Source: G025836975 sp048751585
Lineage (GTDB): Bacteria > Pseudomonadota > Gammaproteobacteria > Burkholderiales > Burkholderiaceae_B
Reading direction: 5' to 3'
DNA length: 64,000 bases
NCBI RefSeq assembly: GCF_048751585.1
Contig: NZ_JAZHOB010000009.1
Coordinates: forward strand, 1-64,000
Shown: in pieces, positions 8,417-16,589 of the stretch
Layout of the letters: each line of letters starts with the position of its first letter
How positions within the stretch are numbered: position 1 is the first letter of the stretch
Notes under the pieces: generated by a model
The model's database searches: none
What the model was told of the DNA's origin: nothing
Seen by the model: only the letters and a program-made list of their open reading frames with translations
Translations under genes and position numbers: made by a program

Positions 8417-9547
8417 ATGCAAGGGAAAGTTGTCATCGCGGGGGTAGGAAACACGCCTTATGGAAAGCATCCGGGACGAGACAAGGTAGATTTGATCGTC
8501 GATGCGGCACGCGAAGCCCTTGAAGACGCCGGCGTCGAAAAGCCGGAGGTCGATGGCGTTTTCGTCAAGATGGCCAATGCCGCTCCCAGCGTGCTCTATG
8601 GCCAGAAAGTATCAGAGGCCCTCGGCCTTCAGCCCACCATCGGCTGTGCCCTTGATCAAGGAGGAGCGGCAAATGTGAGCCTCATCAGTTATGCGGCCTT
8701 AGCAATCGATGCCGGCATGATCAACACCGCATTGATCTGCTATGGGGATACGGCCCGCACGGGCAGCCACGCCGTGTACCACCGACCTCGCGGCGAGGAT
8801 GCGGTATGTGGCTGGTACTCGACTGCCGCAGGCTACGCAATGATTCACCAAGCGTACCGTCAACGCTATGGAGCGAAAGACGAGTATTTTGGCGCAGTAG
8901 CCGTTGCAGCACGCGCACACGGGGCATTGAATCCCAAAGCGCACTTGCGTAGTCGTCTAACCATGGAAGCCTATCTATCCTCCCCATTCATCGTCGAACC
9001 GATGCGGCGTGATGATATTTGCCTGATTTCCGACGGTGGCGCAGCCATTCTACTTATGAGTACAAAGGCAGCGCGCGCCCGACGCAAGGTTAGATCGGTG
9101 CCGATACTTGGTATTGGTCAGGCGCAGGAAAGTTGGGAAGTGCAACTACGCCCGGATCTGTTGCACACTCGAGCCGAAGCCAGCGCCGACATGGCTTTTA
9201 GCCGCGCCGGAATCCAACGTAGCCAGATCGATTTTGCCCAGCTATACGATTGCTTCACGGTTACTGTCCTCCAAACGCTTGAGGATTATGGGTTTGCGCC
9301 TCGAGGACAGGCTGGCCGAAAAGCGTTGGAGGAAGGGCTGGGCATTGACGGTTGGCTACCGTTCAACACCTCTGGCGGCCTGCTTTCCGAAAGTGGCACG
9401 CCCGGCCTTCAATTAATCATAGAAGCCGTTCGCCAATTACGCGGCGAAGCCAATATCCAAGTCAAATCGCCGCGCTATGGCCTCGTTTCGAACCAAGGCG
9501 GGTCGATGCACACTCACTCCACTTTGATTCTAGGAGCAGCGGGATGA
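8417..9547 (+). CDS. Thiolase-like (SCP-x/Ltp2-type) protein lacking the nucleophilic Cys
   Basis: The 376-residue protein is of the non-specific lipid-transfer/thiolase family: GKVVIAGVGNTPYGKHPGRD at the start, DFAQLYDCFTVTVLQTLEDYGF near 275, NTSGGLLSESGTPGLQ near 315 and GLVSNQGGSMHTHSTLIL at the end. The position of the thiolase CSSG nucleophile reads LDQGGAAN. It shares an ATGA overlap with a DUF35 protein, the arrangement of Ltp2 and ChsH2. Those form a retro-aldolase that splits a beta-hydroxyacyl-CoA, and that function is inferred here. AAGGA lies 7 nt before the ATG. Confidence 0.82.
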   Translation: MQGKVVIAGVGNTPYGKHPGRDKVDLIVDAAREALEDAGVEKPEVDGVFVKMANAAPSVLYGQKVSEALGLQPTIGCALDQGGAANVSLISYAALAIDAGMINTALICYGDTARTGSHAVYHRPRGEDAVCGWYSTAAGYAMIHQAYRQRYGAKDEYFGAVAVAARAHGALNPKAHLRSRLTMEAYLSSPFIVEPMRRDDICLISDGGAAILLMSTKAARARRKVRSVPILGIGQAQESWEVQLRPDLLHTRAEASADMAFSRAGIQRSQIDFAQLYDCFTVTVLQTLEDYGFAPRGQAGRKALEEGLGIDGWLPFNTSGGLLSESGTPGLQLIIEAVRQLRGEANIQVKSPRYGLVSNQGGSMHTHSTLILGAAG

Positions 9548-9969
9548 GCATTCCAGAGATTGCGGAGAATACGGTGAGTGCTCCCTACTGGCAAGCATTG
9601 CGCGAGGGTCGGCTGGATTTTCAGCATTGCGGAAATTGCGGAAATTCCTGGCTGCCGCCGCGCAACCATTGCCCAAGCTGCCTCGCTTCCGACGTGAGTT
9701 GGCTAACCGCGACAGGTAAGGGACGACTGCAGTCCTGGGTGGTATATCACAAGGCCTACGCGCCGCAGCTGAACGACCGTATTCCCTACAACGTCGCCAT
9801 TGTCGAACTGGTCGAAGGCCCACGCTTGCTAACCAATATTATCGGCTGCCCCGATGGGAAAGGGCTTTCACCCAATGCGAAGGTACAGCTATGTATCGAG
9901 GAAGATTTCGGGCGTTGCCTTCCTCGGTTCCGGTTGAAGAATGCAAAAGCCCGAAGTGCGCCGCGCTGA
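9544..9969 (+). CDS. DUF35 OB-fold/zinc-ribbon protein (ChsH2-like partner)
   Basis: The 141-residue protein starts at 9544, overlapping the previous stop as ATGA; the longer open frame is only read-through of the thiolase-like gene. An N-terminal helix (YWQALREGRLDFQHC) leads into a rubredoxin-like zinc ribbon, CGNC...CPSC, at residues ~31-50. An OB-fold follows (GKGRLQSWVVYHKAYAPQ, PYNVAIVELVEGPRLLTNI). Proteins of this type bind acyl-CoA and complete the active site of thiolase-like partners. The coupled overlap implies a 1:1 complex with the upstream product. Confidence 0.88.
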   Translation: MSIPEIAENTVSAPYWQALREGRLDFQHCGNCGNSWLPPRNHCPSCLASDVSWLTATGKGRLQSWVVYHKAYAPQLNDRIPYNVAIVELVEGPRLLTNIIGCPDGKGLSPNAKVQLCIEEDFGRCLPRFRLKNAKARSAPR

Positions 9970-10026
9970 ACGTTTTTGCACAGCGGCACCAAAACTACTT
10001 AATTTTAAAAGAGAGGAGAAATTTAG

Positions 10027-10977
10027 ATGAAACGCTTTTTCTGTTTATTGAGCACTGCGCTGATGATTTCTACGGCGACCGCCAAGTATCCCGACAAGCC
10101 GATACGTATCGTGGTTCCATTTGCCGCGGGCAGCGTGACCGATGTCGTCACAAGGGAACTTGCGCGAGCGATGCATCAGGAACTGAACCAGGACATCGTG
10201 GTGGAGAACAGGGCGGGGGCCAATGGGATAGTCGGAACGCAGGCGGTCATCAGGTCGGCCGCCGATGGCTACACACTACTCGTCGTGGGGGTCTCAATTG
10301 CCGCCAGCAATCTAAGCCTGATTAAAAACCTTTCGTACGATCCGCGAAAGGATCTGACCCCTATCGGATTCATTGCGGAAACGCCGTACATATTGGTAGC
10401 GGACAAGGGCTTTCCCGCCTCCAATCTGAAAGAGCTATATGCCTTGGCGAAAAAAGAGCCTAAGTCCGTCTCGTACGCCTATGCCTCGGGAAGCACTCAG
10501 GTTGCTGGAGCGAAACTGGCCAAAGACGGCAGCGTAACGTTTCTTGACGTCCCTTATCAGAGCTCGCCGCAAATTCTTACCGACATAATGGGGCACACCG
10601 TAGACGTGGCACTAACCGATTTTGCGCGAGGCTTGCCGCTGGTGCGATCGGGTAAGCTCAAGGCTTTTGGAGTAACCACCAAAGATCGCTTTGTGCTCGC
10701 ACCCGATATACCCACTCTCAGCGAATCCGGCGCTCCTGGATACGAAATAACAGGCTGGTTCGGTTTGATGGGCCCCGCCGGAATGCCCGCTAACGTGACG
10801 GCTGAAATATCCGCAGCGTTGAAAAAGGCGCTTAAGGATAACGAGCTCGTTAAGAAGTTCGCCGCTCAGGGGTTGACGCCTAAGTTCAGCACCTCGGGGG
10901 AATTTAAGGAGATCATCAATAAAGAAATCAAATCATGGGGAACCATGATAAAAGACGCTGGCATTGAGCCGGTGTAA
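10027..10977 (+). CDS. Bug-family substrate-binding protein
   Basis: This periplasmic receptor has 316 residues and a strong GAGAGGAG site before the ATG. A short signal peptide (KRFFCLLSTALMISTATA) is followed by KYPDKPIRIVVPFAAGSVTDVVTREL, in which the usual AAGGxTD reads AAGSVTD. Other landmarks are ENRAGANGIVGTQ, ADGYTLLVVG, FLDVPYQSSPQILTDIMGHTVDVALTD and the tail IKSWGTMIKDAGIEPV. It lies inside the IclR-linked operon between DUF35 and a beta-hydroxyacid dehydrogenase, which links an imported acid to that pathway. Confidence 0.93.
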   Translation: MKRFFCLLSTALMISTATAKYPDKPIRIVVPFAAGSVTDVVTRELARAMHQELNQDIVVENRAGANGIVGTQAVIRSAADGYTLLVVGVSIAASNLSLIKNLSYDPRKDLTPIGFIAETPYILVADKGFPASNLKELYALAKKEPKSVSYAYASGSTQVAGAKLAKDGSVTFLDVPYQSSPQILTDIMGHTVDVALTDFARGLPLVRSGKLKAFGVTTKDRFVLAPDIPTLSESGAPGYEITGWFGLMGPAGMPANVTAEISAALKKALKDNELVKKFAAQGLTPKFSTSGEFKEIINKEIKSWGTMIKDAGIEPV

Positions 10978-10983
10978 ATACCA

Positions 10984-11009
10984 CCACGCCGTCGATGAGA
11001 CGGCTGTGG
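10984..11009 (+). terminator. Hairpin after a Bug gene
   Basis: GCCGTC-GATGA-GACGGC forms the core stem, extended by CCAC/GTGG across a one-base bulge, 7 bp after the stop. No T-run follows, so it more likely protects the upstream mRNA or partly attenuates than fully terminates. Confidence 0.4.
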
Positions 11010-11121
11010 CCTCATCAGGCTCAGGATTGAACATCGGCATGCCAATCGCCGGAAGCATGCTCACATTCCTCAAGCGGCGCGTCATGCCCGGTCACGGGCA
11101 TGGTGATTTCAGGAGACGATC

Positions 11122-12018
11122 ATAGAACGCATAGGTTTCATCGGACTGGGCAACATGGGATTTCACATGGCCACACGGTTGCTACAAGCCGGATATTCCT
11201 TGGCTGCCCACGATGCGAATCCGGCATTGTCGGCACGGATTACGCAGCACGGAGCAACGTGGGCAAACTCCGCGCAAGAGGTCGCTTCGGCTGCGGAGAT
11301 CGTCTTCCTGTGTTTGCCGACACCCAATATCGTGGAAGAGGTACTGATCGGCGAGGCCGGTGTAAGCCAAGGCTCCACAGTAAAAATAGTCGTCGACACC
11401 TCCACGACGGGGCCTGAGACCACATTTCGCTTGGCTGACTCTTTACGCCGCAACCATATCGACCTTATCGACGCCCCAATAAGCGGCGGCACGGCGGGCG
11501 CCGAAAATGGCAGCTTGGCCGTCATGGCCTCTGGAAATCCCGCAAGTTATGAGGCCATAGTGCCTGTACTACGGTGTATAAGCAGCAAGATCTTCTATCT
11601 TGGCAGCAAGGCCGGCCAAGGCCAGATCATGAAGATCATCAACAATATGCTGTGCGCCACCGCCACACTTTCCGCGTTCGAGGGCCTGGTCCTTGGCAGC
11701 AAGGCCGGCCTCGACAGCCAAACCATGCTGGATGTACTCAACGCGTCGAGCGGACGGAGCTTTGCCACCGAAGTAAAAATACCTCGATGCGTGCTGAACA
11801 GAGAGTTTCCGCTGCAGTTTCCGGTCAAACTGCTTCTTAAAGACATAAAACTTTGCCTGGACGAAAGCGTTCGCGCTAGCGTACCGATGTGGGTAAACGA
11901 AACCACCAGGCAGATGCTGTCATTCTCCGTTTCCCAGGGCAACGGTTCGAACGACTATGGAACGCTGATCAAGCACTACGAGACATGGGCGGGAACCCAA
12001 TTCGGGAACCCAAGCTGA
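11122..12018 (+). CDS. Beta-hydroxyacid dehydrogenase (3-hydroxyisobutyrate dehydrogenase family) with non-standard start
   Basis: This is an NAD(P)-dependent dehydrogenase of about 298 residues. The Rossmann motif RIGFIGLGNMGFHMA begins before the first ATG (11155). In frame between the stop at 11104 and that ATG there is no ATG, GTG or TTG. AGGAG at 11111-11115 points to ATC (11119) or ATA (11122) as the initiator. Later features are intact: substrate loop DAPISGGTAGAENGSLAVMASG and catalytic Lys in GQGQIMKIINN near residue 175. It may oxidise a branched beta-hydroxy acid in the operon. Either translation starts at a rare codon, or the start is mutated or mis-sequenced. Confidence 0.8.
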   Translation: MERIGFIGLGNMGFHMATRLLQAGYSLAAHDANPALSARITQHGATWANSAQEVASAAEIVFLCLPTPNIVEEVLIGEAGVSQGSTVKIVVDTSTTGPETTFRLADSLRRNHIDLIDAPISGGTAGAENGSLAVMASGNPASYEAIVPVLRCISSKIFYLGSKAGQGQIMKIINNMLCATATLSAFEGLVLGSKAGLDSQTMLDVLNASSGRSFATEVKIPRCVLNREFPLQFPVKLLLKDIKLCLDESVRASVPMWVNETTRQMLSFSVSQGNGSNDYGTLIKHYETWAGTQFGNPS

Positions 12019-12087
12019 TCGCGACGCATAACTTGGGAATGCCGAAAATCGATTTAATTTGAAAACTTCATTGTTTGGAATAGATTC

Positions 12088-13446
12088 ATGACCCATTCTA
12101 TTGGAACTCAACTTGCCCAGTTTTCCTCGCAGTTCAAGTACGAGGATTTTCCTGAGGACGCCATCCAGTTTGCCAAGATTCTCATCATGAAGACGGTCGC
12201 AGGCATGGTTGCCGGGGCACGATTTCCCGCAGCGGAAAAAATCACCTCCGTCATAAAAACCAGGAATTCGTCCCCCGAAGTGGGAGTCATCGGCCATGGA
12301 TTCAAGGCCTCCGCCTGGGAATCCGTACTGGCGCTAGGCGTGTTCGCCCATGCAAGCGAATTGGAAGATGATCGATTTACAGCTCAAGGCGGTGGTTCAT
12401 GGGACATCGGCGTGCTACCGGTGACCATTGCCCTTGCCCAACGGGAAAAATTGTCGGGCAAGGCATTCCTCGAAGCCTCGATCGTAGGCCTGGAAGTCCA
12501 CTGCCGAACCTGCAATTTTCCAACATCGCAGCTCGGCCTTCAGATGGTGCCGGGCGCCATCGGGCCCGCCGCCGGAGCGGCCCGGGCCCTGGGCCTGGAT
12601 GCCGTTGAAACCGCGAACGCGCTTGGAATGGCCATGTCGGGCCCACCGATCATTTCACTCAATTTTGGCACGGACGCACATTACTTCGAATCCGCCATGC
12701 AAAACATGCACGCCGTGGTTGCGGTGGACGCAGCCCGCTTTGGAATGACCGCCAATCCGGAGATCGGGCGCTTTATGAGCCGCCTGTTCGGCAGGGACAG
12801 AATCGACCAGGATACGATAGTCGACGGCTTGGGAAGCAAATGGTACTTCGAGGAAATCTGGGTGAAAAAGTATCCGTGCTGCTTCGGCACCCATCGCCAG
12901 GTTGACTCATTGATCGAGTTGATGTCCGAGCACCACCTTGCTTGTGAGCAAATAGAGTCAGTGGTGGTGGATATCAGCCGCGTAGACCGCGTGCTCGATC
13001 GGCCACAGCCACGGGACCTGGGCGATCTGCAGTTCAGTCTTCAGTATGCGCTGTCCGCCGCAATGGTTGATCGCGATGTAACCCTGGAACACTTCAGTGA
13101 AACGAAAGTCCATGACGAAAAATACCTATCGCAAATGTCAAAGGTAAAAATCAGTGTGCATGACGATTGGCCGACCGGAACAATGGAATCTCCATCGGTC
13201 ATAACACTGTCCACGACGGATGGGCGCCAATTCAAAAAGGAGCGCAGATACGCCATAGGTTCGCCCTCCGACCCCCTTTCCATGGAGCAATGCAAACAGC
13301 TATTTCGTAAGTTCACGCAAGGGATTCTGCCTCGAGACGTAACGGAAAACGTGCTGGACTCGATTTTGAACCTGGAGAAACTGGACAGTATCGAAGAACT
13401 CATGCGTCCGCTGACCTTCCCGGGCAACGCTGGCAAACACGACTGA
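12088..13446 (+). CDS. MmgE/PrpD family protein
   Basis: This 452-residue protein belongs to the 2-methylcitrate dehydratase (PrpD)/MmgE/iminodisuccinate epimerase family. Family features are the N-terminal helical bundle (FPEDAIQFAKILIMKTVAGMVAGARFPAAEKI), ASELEDDRF near residue 90 in place of the usual DDTH-like element, KYPCCFGTHRQVDSLIEL near 265, and the C-terminal LFRKFTQGILPRDVTENVLDSILNLE. It is likely a cytoplasmic dehydratase or isomerase of a polycarboxylic acid. In this operon it could act on the acid before or after CoA chemistry. A homologue lies at 52704-54065, also beside a Bug gene. Confidence 0.88.
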   Translation: MTHSIGTQLAQFSSQFKYEDFPEDAIQFAKILIMKTVAGMVAGARFPAAEKITSVIKTRNSSPEVGVIGHGFKASAWESVLALGVFAHASELEDDRFTAQGGGSWDIGVLPVTIALAQREKLSGKAFLEASIVGLEVHCRTCNFPTSQLGLQMVPGAIGPAAGAARALGLDAVETANALGMAMSGPPIISLNFGTDAHYFESAMQNMHAVVAVDAARFGMTANPEIGRFMSRLFGRDRIDQDTIVDGLGSKWYFEEIWVKKYPCCFGTHRQVDSLIELMSEHHLACEQIESVVVDISRVDRVLDRPQPRDLGDLQFSLQYALSAAMVDRDVTLEHFSETKVHDEKYLSQMSKVKISVHDDWPTGTMESPSVITLSTTDGRQFKKERRYAIGSPSDPLSMEQCKQLFRKFTQGILPRDVTENVLDSILNLEKLDSIEELMRPLTFPGNAGKHD

Positions 13447-13495
13447 AAATATTGCCGTTTCTGTGCCTGCCTCTTTAATATACGAAGGATCGTTT

Positions 13496-14692
13496 ATGGA
13501 AAACATACTGGGGATGACAGGGATCAAGGTGATCGATTTATCCCGAGTCATCGCTGGCCCGTGGTGCGGAGCGCTGCTGGGAGACCTGGGTGCGGAAGTC
13601 ATCAAGGTTGAAGGTGTAACGTCCGGCGACGAGTCGCGTTCCTGGCCGCCGCATAAAGACGGCGAAGCGGCAGCTTACCTGCATTTCAATCGCAATAAGC
13701 GAAGTGTTTGTCTGGACCTGAAGACGCAGGAGGGCATCGAAGTACTGAAGACACTTATTCGCGAAGCGGACGTTCTCATTGAAAACTTTCGCACCGGCAC
13801 CATGGAGTCTTTTGGCTTGGGCTATGAAACCCTGTCGGAAATCAATCCCCGTCTCGTTTACGCGTCCGTATCCGCATTCGGCCGCTCGGGGCCGTTGAAG
13901 GATCGCGCGGGTTATGAAGCGCTGATGCAGGCATATACCGGGATCATGTCCATAACGGGCGAGCCAGGCGGCCAGCCTGTGCGATCCGGAGTGTCTCTAT
14001 TAGACCTGTCCACAGGAATACTTTGCGCACTCGGGATATCCACTGCCTTGTTGAACCGGGCACGCACTGGGCTGGGGCAGCGTGTGGAGGCGTCATTGTT
14101 TGAAACGGCAGTAAGCATGCTCGCCTTTCATGCTGCCGGCTACTTGATGGCGGGAGACATTCCCAAGCCCCTCGGGTCCAGCCATCCATCCCTGTGCCCC
14201 TACCGGACCTTCGAATGCGAACGCGGCGAATACATCTTCATTGCGGCAGGCAATGACCGCTTCTGGTCCAAATTAGCCAAAGCGCTTGGGTTGGACGGAC
14301 TGGCGACCGATCCAAAGTACGAGAAAAACAAAGACCGTGTTTCCAATCGCACAGAACTCGAAAATATACTCTCAGAAAAAATAAGCACTTTCAACCGCGA
14401 CACCTTGCTGGTCCTGCTCGACAACGCTGATGTGCCTGCAACACCCGTGAATTCAGTGCCAGAAGCCCTAAGTACGCCCCAAGCTCGAGAATGCGGAATT
14501 ATTCAACAGGCCGACCACAAGAAGCTCGGCGAAATCCCTTGCATCGGCACACCGTTAAAGTTTTCAGGGCAGGCGCCTCGTATCCGCCAGGCGGCACCTT
14601 TGTATGGCGAGCACACGTACGAGGTGCTTGCCGAGCATGGCTATACGAAAACTGAAATCGATCAGCTAGTCAAGAAGCAAGTTGCGGGCTAA
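13496..14692 (+). CDS. CaiB/BaiF family III CoA-transferase
   Basis: The 398-residue enzyme starts at ATG 13496 with AAGGA 8 nt upstream; a GTG at 13463 would add an unrelated leader. The opening is IKVIDLSRVIAGPWCGALLGDLGAEVIKVEG, the catalytic Asp is in SLLDLSTG (residue ~160), and ARTGLGQRVEASLF follows. A mid-protein GNDRFWSKLAKALG and a YGEHTYEVLAEHGY tail complete the family pattern. It closes the IclR-linked operon 50 bp after the PrpD-like gene and would activate the imported acid with CoA from another thioester. Confidence 0.93.
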   Translation: MENILGMTGIKVIDLSRVIAGPWCGALLGDLGAEVIKVEGVTSGDESRSWPPHKDGEAAAYLHFNRNKRSVCLDLKTQEGIEVLKTLIREADVLIENFRTGTMESFGLGYETLSEINPRLVYASVSAFGRSGPLKDRAGYEALMQAYTGIMSITGEPGGQPVRSGVSLLDLSTGILCALGISTALLNRARTGLGQRVEASLFETAVSMLAFHAAGYLMAGDIPKPLGSSHPSLCPYRTFECERGEYIFIAAGNDRFWSKLAKALGLDGLATDPKYEKNKDRVSNRTELENILSEKISTFNRDTLLVLLDNADVPATPVNSVPEALSTPQARECGIIQQADHKKLGEIPCIGTPLKFSGQAPRIRQAAPLYGEHTYEVLAEHGYTKTEIDQLVKKQVAG

Positions 14693-14778
14693 GCGGAGGC
14701 GCGCCGCCGGCCAAACGCGGCCGGGCCATTCCTGAAGCGGCCTAGCCCAGCCTGTCAAGAGCCGGCCAAAGCCCCTCC

Positions 14779-16458
14779 CTAAAGCCCCAGCTCAGCCAGC
14801 TTCTTATATAAATGGGAGCGCGAAATGCCAAGGTATTCCGCGGTTTTCTTCTTGTTCCCCTCGAAGCGCTGCAGCGCATCCCGAATCATATCCAGCTCTA
14901 CACGGGATTTTGCCTGGCGGACGTCCGGCAGTTCCGACTGGGCCGCATACTGGAACCCTTCCGCGAATTCTTCCGACTCCGGCCCCGAACTGATCTCCAG
15001 CGGCACTTCGCAATCACCACAAGAGATTTCATCGTGCTCTGAAAAGATGGCGGCGCGCTCTATGGTGTGCTGCAGTTGGCGCACATTGCCGGGCCATGGC
15101 AGGGACTTCAAATAGGCCATGACGCCGGGGCCGAAGTGCTTGCCCCGTACGTTATGCCGATGCATGAACCGGTCCAGAAACGTCTTTGCCAATAGCGGGA
15201 CGTCTTCCAGCCGTTCACGCAGGGGCGGGACACGGATCGTGACGGCGCTGATCCGGTAAAAGAGGTCCAGCCGGAAGTCGTTGGCGGCCAGCATGCGCTG
15301 GAAGTCGCGATTGCTGGCGGAGATCAGCCGGAAATCCGAACGGCGTTGGGTGCTGCTGCCGACCCGCTGGAAGGTGCCGTCCTGAAGCGTCCGCAGAACC
15401 TTGACCTGTATGTCCAGCGGCATGTCGCCGATCTCGTCCAGAAACAGGGTAGTCTGGTCGGACTCTTCGAATTTTCCGGTGCGGCCGCGCTTTTCGGCGC
15501 CGGTGAAGGCGCCTCCCTCGTAGCCGAACAGTTCCGCTTCGACTAGGTTTGCCGGTATGGCCGCGGCGTTGACCAGCACCATGTTCTTGTGCCCGCGCGG
15601 GCTTAGCTGGTGGATGGCGTGCGCCACAAGATCCTTGCCCACGCCGCTTTCGCCCACCAGCAGCACCGAAACATCCAGCGGAGCAATCTTCTTGATGCTT
15701 TCCTTCAGCTTCTGTATGGCTTCGCTCTCGCCGACTATGGCCTCCATGCCCTGCGCGGTACCGCGCAGGCGGGGCAATTCCCGTTCGTAGAAGCTGATTT
15801 CCTGGCGCAGCCGTTTGATTTCCTCGCCCAGCGCCTCGACCGCGGCCGGGCTCTTGAACATGACCTGGCCGATGGCGCCGACGATGCGGCCTTCAGGATT
15901 CAGGATGGGCGTGCGGCTGACTACCCGGCTGGTGCCCCGCATTTTGTGAACCTGGCCCACTTCCGTCTTGCCGCTATGCAGCACAGCGGCGAGACGGCTG
16001 TTCTCGATAATGGTGTTTACCTCGGCCCCCGACGCCTGGCCCCGGTCAACGCCAAAGAACTTTTCGTGTACCGGGCTCATGTAGCGGATGCGGGCCTGGT
16101 CATCGACCACGGTAATGGCTTCATAAGGGTCGGTTACAAAGTGGCGCAGGATGTCGGCCGAAAAATCCACGCTGCTGACGAACTCGTACAGGGGATCGCC
16201 GCCGTCATGACGGTACAGGACGAAACAACCCGTACCGCTGGCCGAGAAGGAGACCACCGTCATGGGTTCGCTGGTTCCGTCTAGCGTAAACATGGCGGAA
16301 ACGGGCCGCCGGTCCCGGTTCTGCCATATGGCGCCAAGCTTTTCCTGGATATGGATATCGGCGCCCGTGCCCGACGCAAAGACGGGTTCGCCGTCCGGGC
16401 CCAGCACCAGCACCCCGCCACGTGTGTTCTGAGTTTGTCTGCCGCTCTTCATATACAT
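14779..16458 (-). CDS. Sigma-54-dependent activator with PAS, AAA+ and Fis domains (R1)
   Basis: The 559-residue regulator has an N-terminal ~100-residue domain of unknown type and a PAS domain (~100-200, ITVVDDQARIRYMSPVHEKFFG). These are followed by a coiled linker, an AAA+ domain with Walker A GESGVGKD, the sigma-54 contact loop GAFTGA and Walker B TLFLDEIGD, and a Fis HTH at the end (GNKKKTAEYLGISRSHLYKKL). The start at 16458 is set by alignment with R2 (35941-37581); the TTG frame to 16587 adds unrelated residues. It is divergent from the nine-gene operon 16590-25969 and most likely activates the sigma-54 promoter at 16537. It is convergent with the IclR-linked operon. Confidence 0.93.
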   Translation of the reverse strand: MYMKSGRQTQNTRGGVLVLGPDGEPVFASGTGADIHIQEKLGAIWQNRDRRPVSAMFTLDGTSEPMTVVSFSASGTGCFVLYRHDGGDPLYEFVSSVDFSADILRHFVTDPYEAITVVDDQARIRYMSPVHEKFFGVDRGQASGAEVNTIIENSRLAAVLHSGKTEVGQVHKMRGTSRVVSRTPILNPEGRIVGAIGQVMFKSPAAVEALGEEIKRLRQEISFYERELPRLRGTAQGMEAIVGESEAIQKLKESIKKIAPLDVSVLLVGESGVGKDLVAHAIHQLSPRGHKNMVLVNAAAIPANLVEAELFGYEGGAFTGAEKRGRTGKFEESDQTTLFLDEIGDMPLDIQVKVLRTLQDGTFQRVGSSTQRRSDFRLISASNRDFQRMLAANDFRLDLFYRISAVTIRVPPLRERLEDVPLLAKTFLDRFMHRHNVRGKHFGPGVMAYLKSLPWPGNVRQLQHTIERAAIFSEHDEISCGDCEVPLEISSGPESEEFAEGFQYAAQSELPDVRQAKSRVELDMIRDALQRFEGNKKKTAEYLGISRSHLYKKLAELGL

Positions 16459-16477
16459 GTCTTCGCTCAAAACATGG

Positions 16478-16494
16478 TGGACAATTTTTGGACA
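16478..16494. promoter_or_regulatory. TGGACA direct repeats, possible activator site
   Basis: Two TGGACA copies (16478-16483 and 16489-16494) are spaced 11 bp apart, one helical turn, just upstream of the R1 start and about 45-60 bp upstream of the sigma-54 promoter at 16537. They may be an upstream activator sequence or autoregulatory site; the evidence is only the repeat and its position. Confidence 0.35.
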
Positions 16495-16536
16495 CTTTAC
16501 CACCCCTGCCCCGGATGGCAATAGGGGATGCACTAG

Positions 16537-16552
16537 TTGGCATGAATCGTGC
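16537..16552 (+). promoter_or_regulatory. Sigma-54 promoter for operon 16590-25969
   Basis: TTGGCATGAATCGTGC has GG-N10-GC spacing; the -12 element reads GTGC rather than TTGC. The ATG of the first gene is 38 bp from the GC. It faces away from the sigma-54 activator gene R1. Confidence 0.75.
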
Positions 16553-16589
16553 TTAAGGAGACAGTAAGAACAGAGACAAGGTAACAACT

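Noticed and set aside
14707..14724. CCGGCC/GGCCGG hairpin between convergent genes as terminator
   Set aside because: Only a 6-bp stem without a T-run in GC-rich sequence.
16459..16587. Extended N-terminus of R1 from TTG 16587
   Set aside because: The extra residues do not resemble R2 and would cover the promoter of the divergent operon.
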